Shown in pieces: positions 44,711 to 64,000 of a DNA stretch of 64,000 nucleotides. The number at the start of each line of letters is the position of its first letter. Position 1 is the first letter of the stretch. The notes under the pieces are model-generated. The model was not told the DNA's origin and did no database searches. It was given only the letters and a program-made list of their open reading frames with translations. Made by a program: the position numbers and the translations under genes. This DNA is from Ovis canadensis (Eukaryota; Chordata; Mammalia; Artiodactyla; Bovidae): assembly GCF_042477335.2 (NCBI RefSeq), contig NC_091255.1, forward strand, positions 28,560,501 through 28,624,500. Direction: 5' to 3'.

Positions 44711-44823
44711 TCAGGGCGTCCCGCTGTAGGAATAGTCAGCTTTGTTGTGCATCACCAGCCGGTCATCCACGAAGTAGAAGCTGTCGGACTGTGTCTCATA
44801 CGGGTGACGGATCATCTCGTTGA
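44711..44823 (-). CDS. UNC119: UNC119 exon 5, stop codon
   Basis: 113 nt coding, completes Ile204, residues 205-240, and TGA at 44711-44713. The acceptor is ctcttgcag. It encodes [20 protein letters not shown] and the C-terminus ...YSYSGTP. Confidence 0.96.
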
Positions 44824-47800
44824 CTGCAAGAGAGGCCCAGCCAGTTGGGGCAAAGGTCAGGAGCCTGAGCCAGGTCACAGCAGGGGCTTCAGGACTCGGG
44901 GACAGGGATAAGCTGAACAAAGAGTTCCCCCAGCCTCTATGGGTCTCAGTTTCCCTATAGGTGGCTTAGGAATGGTGGCTAGACACAAGAGAGCTGGAAA
45001 GGGAAGAGAGGGGCTCAGACCCACATTCCCTCCAACCTGGTCCCTCTGAGTCCCCCGCCCCCAACGCACTCAGCTCCTCGGAGAGGGCAGGGAAGTCGTA
45101 GATGTGCTCGCAGGTGTTCTTGCTGCTGGGGATGCAGAAGCCAAAGTGGAAGTCGAAGCTTTTGAGCAGCTGGTTGCGGAAGTAGTGCCTCTCAATCATG
45201 CGGAAGTTGTTGACAGGCTTGTCTCCCACTGTGAACTCCACCCTGAGCAGACAAGGGGGCGGGGCTAAGCTGGGCCCCAGGAGGGGCTCAGCAAGAACGC
45301 AGGAAGGGCTCCTTCCCACCCCTACCCCTACCCCTCTCCCCAGCCCAGTGACTCACGTGGCTCCCACCTGCCTCAGGCGGAGGAAGGCAGGCGTGAACTG
45401 GTAGCGGACAAAGCGCCCAGCATTGGGGTCCAGGTCCCGCGGGTTGATGGGCAGCCGCTCTGTAATGCACCCCAGCTGGGGCTCAGTGGGCTTCAGGTGG
45501 GGCCCATGCCCACCCGGAGTTTCACCCCAGGGACCTCATCTGTCTGAATTTCTTTCAAAACTCCTCAGGAGATCCTGATGCATATTGAGGGTTCAGACCA
45601 TTGGCCAAATGCTTCCAATTGCTTCTAAATTGGTCAGCAGGTCACCAGTTTCAACTGAGAGTCCCAGAGCCCCAAGAGATAAAAAGACCTGGGGCCTCTG
45701 GGACTGCAGTTCCCAAGGGGGCCTACAAGGGGCAGGCTGGCAGGGACTGAAGAGGCAGGACTGTCCTCTCAAGACGTCCAACCCCAGGGACCCAGGGGAA
45801 GGTAAAACAGCAGCCCAGCCCCAGGCAGAGGGCCCTGCTGCTTGGTGACTGCTGGGGAGACTTGAGTGCCGATCTCAGCTCTGTTCTGACTCCTCAGTGG
45901 CCTCCGGAGTCCCTGGGCGGCCAACTTCCTCTGTGGATGCTGGCGTACCCAATGCACTCACCTGAAGCTGGGGGCTTCTTGATTTCAAAGAGGACAGTGC
46001 CTGAGTCCATGTCCCGAATCTTGAACCTGACGAAGTCAATCTTGTAGATATTCTCCTCGGGGGAGCACAGGTAGTCTAGGGGAGATAGGCGGCTGAGCAA
46101 GGCAGGGACCTAGCTACCCCGGACTAGCTACCACTTTCTCTGATCCCTAGGGTGACTGCTTTGCAGACAGAGAGAACTGAGCCTCTAACCTGAGGGAGCC
46201 CCCACAGAGTGCGGGGGAGACATAGCTCTGCTCTTGTGATCTAACGGTGGACAAATGGTTCTCTCCTGGTAGCTTCTGGGTCAGGGAGGGGCAGGAGGGA
46301 GGACAAGACCACCTCCCCCACACTTTCGCTCCCACCTGGGGGTGGAGGGCCCTTCATTCCAGCCTCTGCTATGTCAGGAGTGGCTCAGTGACTTTTAACC
46401 AGATGAGTCTAGAATCGGGTGGGAAGCCCCGCCCCCCACCACCCTGAGAGAGACCTCACTCTAATGGGGGTGACACAGCTCTATTTGCAGAGAGGATACG
46501 CCGGTGCCACATCTAAGTGTGTCAAGCAAGGACTTTATCTGACCTAGGTAGTGCTGGGGCAAACAAACAACCCCTTCCCTGTTCTTCCTCACCCCCCAGG
46601 CCCCTCCTCTCCCCATAAGAGGCTTATACAAACCCAGCTCCCTTAAGCAGCTTAGTCAAAGCTCTGCTGACTCAAGCCCAGAGCCTGGAATATTGGGGGG
46701 AGCGGGGTGTGGAGAGGGAAAGGGAGCTACCTTTGCTCTCATCCCCCACTGATCTTCAAACAAGAGGAGGTCTTAGCAGAGGAGGTCTATGGAGGGAACC
46801 CCCCCTTAAAGGTCATCCATCCACCCTTGACTCTGAGCTACCCCCAGAGAGAAGAGGCAAGGCCAGTAAGAGGGTGTGGCAGGTGTAGCAGGGCTGTGAC
46901 TGGGGTAAGGGGAATCCTTGAGCCCAGAAGAGGAACCACGAACAGTGGTGGGCTCGGCTTGAGGAAGCTCAGAAATAGCAGGGCCTGATCCAACCCTCAC
47001 CACTCTTGCAGCGGCAACTGCAAGCACTCAGGGAGGAGGCCCCAACAGCAAATAGGAAGAAACAGAGAGGTGCAGTGGGGGCTCTGGTGCCAGCACAGCA
47101 TCACATCCTCCCTGCAGAGGCCCGGAAATCACCCGCTAGGCCCCTAGGCCACCACTGATTCCTCTGGGGCAGGAAGAGGAAGTGAATGTAAAGTCATTCT
47201 CTCTTCCCAAGCCTGGGGCAGCCCCCTCCAGGAAGCCCTCCTGGTGGCCACCTGGCACTTGGGGTCCAGCAGGGACTACACAGGACTTATGGTGGGGCTG
47301 GAGCCCTGGCCTGCCCATCACAGCCCACGGTGGGGAGAGGAGGAATGGAAGTAGGCAGGTCCTGCCTCACCCTGGACACAACTTATTTTCACAGAAAGTA
47401 AACACTAATCCAAAGATGTAGGAGGAAAGTGCAGGGCAGAGGAGAGGAAGAGGCAGAACTCAGAACAGCACCCTAGTCGCCCAGCTCCTGGCTCCCCATA
47501 GAGTTCCACTCCTTCCCCCATTCCCTAACTTCCAGAGCCTCTCCTCTCACTGGAGAACAACTTGCAGTGTGACCTCTGTCTCTTCTACTGCAAACTCAGC
47601 CTATCAATCCCTTTGTCCTTAGAGGAAGTGAGGAATGGAAGATGCCCATGGCTCAAGACACCACCTCCACTCCCTCCCCCAGCTGGAGAAGGATGATGCC
47701 TGGGACTTGGGGTCAGGCCCGATAAGGGGCAGAGTGGCTGAGGGCTCAGAATGCAACTGCTCCCTTCACCTCAGCCACAAATAGCTTCCTAAGCTGGATT

Positions 47801-49710
47801 CAGGTCTGGGTAATCCAGGAAGAACAAACTCAGACCTGTGTGATTAGGGTCAGAGGAGACAGGCAGGGGTGCCAGTGGAAAGATTCCTGGAGCCCTGTTC
47901 TCAGCTTCCACAAAGAAGAGGGATCTGGTGAAGACTCTTCCTCTAATCGCCCACAGATGCTGAATCTCTAAGGGCTATGAATTTCCTCCAAATTCAGACA
48001 CACAGTTGTATATGGGCTAGAAGTCCCTCTGGCTGCAAAATCACCTCGAAAGTTACCTAGGACTGGGACAAGTTAGACATCCTATAGGGAAGTTCTGCCC
48101 CAGAGCTAACCTGAATCCTAAATGCTACTGTTGCCAATTATAGCCCAACTGGCACCACCATCAGACTGGTCCAGGCACCTTCCCCCTATTACTGCCTGCT
48201 TGGGTAAGGCAATTCAGTGCTCCAAGGGCCCAGCCAAGAATGACTGCTGCCTGGCTAAGAGAGGAGGGAGATGCTGGTCCCCTGGGGACCCAGATGCACA
48301 GGCCTAGACCTGCCATCACAGTCCCCTCCACAGCTGTTTGGAAGCCCTGGACTCTTCTGCTCCTGCAGCACCAGAGCTCAGGTCCAGTCCAGCAACTGCT
48401 CCCTACCCTCACAGGGGGACTCCAAAAGTTGCCCTCACAGAGGGAGCCAGGGCAGGGGTACTAACCAATGAGGCCAAGATAGAAGGCCACTGCCTCTCCA
48501 AGTGCCTTCTGTTCTTTCAGGCTCAGCCGCGGCCTCTGCCATGAGACTTCCCTCCCTTGTTCCCTGCCTACGGTGACCCCCTCCCCCGCCCTGAATGCCC
48601 ATTTGTCTGCCTCCAGGCAGCAGCCATGAGCAGTCCTGTGGGGCCCTCAGTATTGACAAAAGAGCCCTATTTACAGAGCATGCACGGCCTGCCAGGCACA
48701 GTGCAAAATCACAGGATTTATTTTCACAACAGCTCTCTAAAGTTAGGGGTCATTATTCCCATTTTACAGATGAATATGCTCAGAGAGGTGAAGTTATTAG
48801 CCCAAGGTCACACAGCCAATAGGACGGCAAAGCTGGAACTTCAGTTTGGCAATCCAGCTCAGAAACTCAACCACAGTGGTGGCTTGGCCTCCCAGAAGAG
48901 GACAGGCCCTAGTTCAGGCTAAAGGGGGTATTAACCCACTTCCTTGAGAAGCCCAGAGTCAAAGCACTGAAGCTTCCTCTTCAGGTCCTTTCCTGGAGAG
49001 AGTGATGGCCCCAGACTTCCTGGGGGTGTCCAGTGTGAAGGAGACCTAAGGGTTTTGATACCACACGTAGCCTCTAGGGTGGAGGAGACTGGGGACTGAC
49101 TGCATTCAGCCCCCTCCTCATTATTGCAGAGCAGATCTTCAAAGAACTCTGAAGACTCTGTGGGGAGGGGGTCACAGTTGCAGCTGCTGCCCCACCTCCA
49201 CCATGGGAAAGGGGGATGGACTCCTCAAAAAGGAAGGAAGGAAAGGGGTGGAAACGAATCTCTAAAGGGACAAGGCGGGCGCAGAGAGAGATCGAGGAAA
49301 GGGGGGACATGGAGATCTCAGGCTTGGAGGCACAAGGGTAGAGGACACAAGAGAGGGGCACCCGGGTGGGGGAGGGGAGGCGGGGGAGGGCGGGAAAGGG
49401 GGCGGGGGCCCAGGCTCTGCGCGCCCGGAGGGCCCCCTCTCGCGCTCTCTCACTCCCGCCCGCGGGTGATGCTGCCTCGCGGGTGCTCACCGCCCGTGAT
49501 CCGCTGCAGCCCCAACACGTCCTCCGGCCCGATCGGCTGCTTCCTCTGCAGCGGCCCCGGCCCGGGCCCCGGGCCTGCCTCCGGCTCCGACTCGGACCCG
49601 GATTCGGATTCCGCCTGCAGCTCCGGCTTGGGCTCCACGTTCGGGCCCGAGGCCCCTGGAGCGTGCTCCGCTCCCGTCCCGGCCCCGCCGCCGCCCTTCT
49701 TCACCTTCAT
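44711..49710 (-). CDS. UNC119: UNC119 lipid-binding chaperone, 240 residues
   Basis: UNC119 (HRG4) has a PDE6-delta/RhoGDI-like beta-sandwich that binds myristoylated N-termini, such as transducin alpha and ciliary cargo, and solubilises them for transport. It also regulates Src-family kinases and is abundant in photoreceptor synapses. Coding exons in gene order: 49491-49710, 45962-46075, 45357-45459, 45070-45242, 44711-44823. Sizes sum to 723 nt with all phases matching, giving 240 residues, equal to human. Residues 1-55 are low-complexity and acidic ([31 protein letters not shown]); the lipid-binding fold spans about 60-236. UNC119 rather than UNC119B is inferred from the N-terminus, the C-terminal [10 protein letters not shown] and synteny between FOXN1 and PIGS. 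The first intron is 3.4 kb; the others are short. Confidence 0.97.
45070..45242 (-). CDS. UNC119: UNC119 exon 4
   Basis: 173 nt, completes Thr146, residues 147-203, and one base of Ile204. The acceptor is tctgctcag and the donor is CTGA|GTGCGT, a less common donor form. It encodes [20 protein letters not shown] and the [20 protein letters not shown] core. Confidence 0.96.
45357..45459 (-). CDS. UNC119: UNC119 exon 3
   Basis: 103 nt, completes Glu112, residues 113-145, and two bases of Thr146. The acceptor is gcattacag and the donor is CCAC|GTGAGT. It encodes [20 protein letters not shown]. Human has Arg where this reads Pro in INPRD. Confidence 0.96.
45962..46075 (-). CDS. UNC119: UNC119 exon 2
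   Basis: 114 nt, residues 74-111 plus one base of Glu112. The acceptor is tctcccctag and the donor is TCAG|GTGAGT. It encodes [20 protein letters not shown], the first strands of the lipid-binding fold. Confidence 0.96.
46076..49490 (-). other. UNC119: UNC119 intron 1
   Basis: 3.4 kb intron. Apart from one MIR (48670-48850) it looks unique. No exon or small RNA was recognised. Confidence 0.6.
48670..48850 (-). repeat. MIR
   Basis: Reverse MIR: ggcctgccaggcacagtgc, cccattttacagatgaatatg, aggtcacacagcc. Confidence 0.75.
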
Positions 49711-49930
49711 GGCCTCGCGGGGCCGCGGCTCGCCTGCTGCCGCCGCGGCTGCCTGCGCCGGCTGGAGCCGAGAGAAGGGGGAGCGTCCGCAGCCCCGCCC
49801 CCGGCCGGACCGGAGCCCCAGGTACCGCCCCGCCCCCGGGGTGGGCCCGGGGCTGACCCCGCCCACCGCCCGCCCACCTGGGCTACGGACCCGGGGCAGG
49901 GAGGGGGCCCGCCCGGGGACGTCGTTCATT
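49370..49930 (-). promoter_or_regulatory. UNC119: UNC119 CpG-island promoter
   Basis: A dense CpG, GC-rich block covers UNC119 exon 1 and about 200 bp upstream of its start codon, with GC-box-like cccgcccc runs (49790-49880) and no TATA box. This is the usual broadly expressed promoter type. The transcription start is probably near 49750-49800 (inference). Confidence 0.75.
49491..49710 (-). CDS. UNC119: UNC119 exon 1, start codon
   Basis: 220 nt, residues 1-73 plus one base of Asp74. The start codon is at 49708-49710 (MKVKKGGGG as in human) and the donor GGCG|GTGAGC ends at 49491. It is GC-rich, inside the CpG island, and ends in VLGLQRITG. Confidence 0.95.
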
Positions 49931-50310
49931 TTTCCGGTAGGGGTTTTCAGGGTCCTGGCTACCTACTCCTTCTTATTCGCTGGCTTCCAGCCACTCCGCC
50001 CTTCCCTCTGCCCCTCGCACATGAGTTCGCACATGAGTTCCCGTCTCAGGGCCTGGGATGCTCTTCCCCCAGAGGTGGCCTCCTCTCGTTCTTCCGGTCT
50101 CAGCTCAAATGTCATCTGCTCAGAGGCCCTCTCAGACACCCCATCACTATCTGATCAGCCTGTTTTTTCTAATGCATCATCTGAAATTCGTTTCATTTGC
50201 TCACTGACCAGTCCTCCTACAAGACCAGTTCGGTGAAACTGGAGATCTCGTCTCTGTTCTCTAGAATACCCAGCCCTTAGTCCAGTGCCCACTGCAGCTT
50301 GCACTCAACA

Positions 50311-50525
50311 CAGTTGACCCTTGAACAACATGGGTTTGAAGTGAGTGGGTCCACCTATCTGGATTTTTTTTCAATAGAAAATACTACAATACTACACGAT
50401 GGGAGGTTTGCTGAATATGTGGGTATGCTACTGCAGATAAACAAGGCCAAATATAAATTATTGTCTGAATTTTGAATGCGCAGAGGGTAGGCATCTCACC
50501 CACTACGTTGTTCAAGGGCCAACTG
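50311..50525. mobile_element. Tigger/MER44-like DNA transposon remnant (MITE)
   Basis: It begins cagttgacccttgaacaaca and ends in the inverted counterpart gttgttcaagggccaactg, so terminal inverted repeats of about 19-20 bp enclose about 215 bp with no coding capacity. The family name is from memory of human MER44/Tigger termini. It lies between UNC119 and the PIGS 3' end. Confidence 0.75.
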
Positions 50526-50814
50526 TATATTCTTTTTTAGAATTTATGAATCAGTTAGTATCTGAGAGCTTACACTGCTACTCCTCTCCCAGACCCCCTG
50601 CTAGATAACCCAGGAAATTCTGAGGGACAACAGCCTACAATGTCTAGTCACCACAGGGCCCTCCAGGACAGGAAAGGTAGGAAGGGCACCTGGCTAGGTG
50701 GAAGTAAAACGGACCCAGTGAGCCGAGGAAGACAGACAGGAGGAAACCATGACTTACACACGAATGAAGAATGAAAGGTATGATCACACTTCATATCATT
50801 CCAGTTCATATTCA

Positions 50815-51058
50815 ACCAATGTTTATTGAGAGCCTAGAATATGCCAGACACTTTCACAAGCTCATCACATTTAATCCTCACAACCACCCTGTAAGGGAGG
50901 TGTCATTAGTGCTATTTTAACAAAAGAAAAACTGAGGCTCAGAGAGGATTAAGTAGCTTATTCAAAGCTCCCCTGATATTAAGTGCAGAAGCAAGGGTTG
51001 AATTCAGACATGTTGGATCCCAAGTCCAGAACTCTCCCCACTGTACCACACTGCCTCT
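50815..51058 (-). repeat. MIR, near full length
   Basis: Reverse relative to the window, sense to PIGS: aatgtttattgagagcctag, cacatttaatcctcacaacc, actgaggctcagagaggatt and tRNA head ctgtaccacactgcctct. It supplies the proposed PIGS poly(A) signal. Confidence 0.85.
50822..50827 (-). terminator. PIGS: Probable PIGS poly(A) signal AATAAA inside a MIR
   Basis: TTTATT on + reads AATAAA on the PIGS strand. It sits in the CTCAATAAA-type end typical of sense MIR elements, about 795 nt after the stop. Confidence 0.5.
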
Positions 51059-51621
51059 ATAAAGGGATGAGGAAGGGAAGCTCTGCCACACACAGCATCA
51101 GGCTGCACCCACCAAGTGTAGCCACCCAGGAGGAAGGGAGAAGGCTCCAGAGATGACACGGGCCTGGCCCCTTCTAGAAGAGCAGTGCTAGGGCTCTCTC
51201 TGAGGGATCAGAGAGAAGCAGGAGGGAAGGGCCCTAGATCCCACCCAGGGCTTTTCCCTAATGCTCCCACTCAGTGCAAGAGGACTGTGAGGAACAGGGC
51301 AGAAAGATAAGCTGCCCCTGCTGCAGTGGGAGACAGTAAAAGACCTTCAAGTTCAAGGCAGGTAAGGAGACCCAGATTGGGTCTTTTGAGGTTTGGGAGT
51401 TGGAGTGGGGGGAGAAGATGAAGAGTGGGAGGGACCTGAGCCACAAGAATGGGGAGGACAGGAAAGAGCAAACCCTCTTGGAGTGTTACACTTTGATTGC
51501 TGGAGTGGCAACAGAGCAGGCTGGAGACAAATCATTTGTGGCAGGCCCCGTTATGTGCCTCTCAATCTAACACCTCCCTCCTGGCTGGAAAGGAAGGCTT
51601 CCTACTGTGATGCCATCCCAC

Positions 51622-62590
<10,969 letters not shown>

Positions 62591-62737
62591 GCTTACGTCC
62601 GACCGCTCCTGCCGCCGAGGGGCGGGGCCGCGCAGGCCTCCCCCAATCGGAAACCCGCACGGAGGGGGCGCGCCCACCGCCGCGGTCGCGACCAATCACT
62701 AGCGGCACTCCGGCGGGAGGAAGCCTGCGAGGGCTAG

Positions 62738-62866
62738 GTGGTGATGAGGTTCAGTCGTGGCCGACTCTTGCAGCCTCATGGACTGTAGCCCGCCAGGCTT
62801 CTCTGTCCATAGGATTCTCCAGGCAAGAATACTGGAGTGGGTTGTCGTTTCCTTCTCCAGCGAGGG
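62738..62866 (-). repeat. Bov-A SINE fragment
   Basis: gttcagtcgtggccgactctt, gaatactggagtgggttgtc; about 150 bp upstream of the PIGS start codon. Confidence 0.85.
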
Positions 62867-63009
62867 GTAGGAGGGGTCCGCAAAGAGCCTCTCCTGGAAT
62901 TTGAAAGGTGGCTGCCCCGGGGTCAACGGGTGGTTGAGAAACTGCGGGTTTCGGTTTTGCTGGAAGACACCCTCCGATTCCATGTGGAACCTACTCCTGG
63001 CCCCAAGGG

Positions 63010-63200
63010 TTAAGAGCGCAAACTCTGCGATCGTTAAATACTAGCTGGGCGATACGGGAAGCTCTAAGTCTCAATTTTCTCATCTGAAAAATGGAGATAC
63101 TGACTTAAATGAGGTCATTCATAAAGAGCACACGGAAAGTCACCTATCACGGTCATTGTTTATCATCCTTATTATAGAGCTCCTCTTCCTGAGGAGCAAG
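63010..63200 (+). repeat. MIR
   Basis: Sense MIR: ggttaagagcgcaaactctgc, ctcaattttctcatctgaaa. Confidence 0.6.
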
Positions 63201-63284
63201 CTAGTAGTACCTGTTTTAGCATATTTAGCTCATTTAATAGTTTTTAAATTCATTTGGATTCATTCCTAACTTGTTAAAGTCTGA

Positions 63285-63485
63285 ATGAAGTGAAGTCGCT
63301 CAGTCGTGTCCGACTCTTTGCGACCCCGTGGACTGTAGCCCACCAGGCTCCTCCGTCCATGGGATTCTCCAGGCAAGAATACTGGAGTGGGTTGCCATTT
63401 CCTTCTCCAGGGGATCTTCCTGACCCAGGATAGAACCCAGGTCTCCCGCATTGCAGGCAGACGCTTTAACCTCTGAGCCACTTCA
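63285..63485 (-). repeat. Bov-tA/Bov-A2 SINE
   Basis: gtcgctcagtcgtgtccgac, gaatactggagtgggttgcc and the head end cctctgagccactt; little diverged, so fairly young. Confidence 0.9.
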
Positions 63486-63489
63486 CTAA

Positions 63490-63885
63490 AATTCTTACAA
63501 ACTCATGAGCACAGACTCTGGATCTTTCTTGTTCAAATTTGGTTCAAATCCCAGCCTCCTTACTTCACCTGAGCGATCTTGAGAAGCGATCTTGTTTCCT
63601 CATATTAAAATAGGGATTAAAAAAAATAAAATAAAATAGGGATAGCAGGGAATTCCCTGGTGGTCCAGTGGTTAAGACTTTGCAGGGGCATGGATTCGAT
63701 CCCTGCTCAGGGAACTAAGATCCTGCATGCATATAGCTCAGCCAAAAGGAATAAAATTGTTTTTTAAAATAAATAAATAGGAATTGCAATAGTATCTACT
63801 TTATATAGAATTGTTGTAGTATGTGAGTTAATAACTGTAAATGCCTGGCAGGAGACTGCTATTAAGTGTTAGCTATTTTTATTTA
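63490..63885 (+). repeat. MIR split by a CHR-2 SINE
   Basis: MIR pieces 63490-63640 and 63785-63885 (gttcaaatcccagcctcctt; gcaatagtatctactttata) flank a CHR-2 SINE at 63648-63782 (gggaattccctggtggtcca ... AAATAAATA). The aaatagg motif at both joints looks like the target duplication. Confidence 0.65.
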
Positions 63886-64000
63886 TATAAGATCAGGCCA
63901 CACTGAGCCTACATTCCCATACTGCAATAATTATTTGGGAGAAGCATTGGCTGTGCACGTTACTTAGAGCATGGCCTCCGCAGTTCACACAGAACACACC

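Larger units (their letters stand above)
50805..51621 (-). other. PIGS: PIGS 3'UTR (proposed)
   Basis: From the stop, the first canonical AATAAA on the gene strand is at 50822-50827, giving a 3'UTR of about 0.8 kb whose distal quarter is a MIR in sense orientation. No better hexamer was seen between 50830 and 51621, only weak variants such as AATAAG in the MIR. The extent is inference. Confidence 0.5.
62600..64000. other. Region upstream of PIGS
   Basis: After the PIGS promoter the window holds only repeats (Bov-A, MIR, CHR) and short unique stretches. No exon was recognised. ALDOC is expected beyond the right edge by synteny (inference). Confidence 0.6.

Noticed and set aside
49124-50236. 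Long + strand open frame (370 residues) across the UNC119 CpG island
   Set aside because: It is antisense to UNC119 exon 1, rich in Arg/Pro/Gly as expected from GC-rich sequence, and has no recognisable domain or splice context. Stop codons are rare there by composition.

Overview
This is a ruminant (bovid-like) autosomal window of about 64 kb. The interspersed repeats show the lineage. There are many Bov-A/Bov-tA SINEs (the tRNA-like 'gcttccctggtggctcag' head and 'gactgagcgact' tail), cetartiodactyl CHR-type tRNA SINEs, cow-type L1/BovB 3' ends and ancient MIRs. The genes are vertebrate, intron-rich, and match the mammalian gene order SLC13A2 - FOXN1 - UNC119 - PIGS (human 17q11.2). The exact species cannot be fixed from sequence alone.

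Layout. (1) 1-2370, + strand: the last three coding exons, 3'UTR and poly(A) signal of SLC13A2, a sodium/dicarboxylate cotransporter; the gene starts left of the window. (2) 2370-11985: intergenic, no gene seen, with CHR and Bov-A SINEs and an old AT-rich, apparently L1-derived block at 7.8-10 kb. (3) About 11990-39652, + strand: FOXN1, the forkhead factor of thymic epithelium and hair follicle. Two candidate non-coding first exons lie near 12.0 kb and 18.6 kb. Eight coding exons run from 25060 to 38398 and join in frame to a 644-residue protein. (4) 39655-44135: convergent intergenic space. (5) 44140-49780, - strand: UNC119, five coding exons, 240 residues, with a CpG-island promoter. (6) 50805-62600, - strand: PIGS, twelve coding exons, 555 residues, a GPI-transamidase subunit, with a CpG-island promoter carrying a GC box and two CCAAT boxes. 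(7) 62600-64000: intergenic repeats.

I read every exon junction by hand. The FOXN1, UNC119 and PIGS exon sets have AG acceptors, GT donors and exact phase continuity, and there is no stop or frameshift in any reading frame. Apart from the repeats and CpG islands, most long open frames in the window are chance shadows. The four genes share no pathway: SLC13A2 is an epithelial transporter, FOXN1 a tissue-restricted transcription factor, UNC119 a lipid-cargo carrier and PIGS an ER enzyme-complex subunit. UNC119 and PIGS have housekeeping-type promoters; FOXN1 does not.

I did not find a new biological system. The points most worth checking are a tandem NAGNAG acceptor in FOXN1, a strong-Kozak upstream ORF that would end overlapping the FOXN1 start codon, a weak first donor in PIGS, a PIGS poly(A) signal apparently supplied by a MIR, and an intronic duplication in FOXN1.
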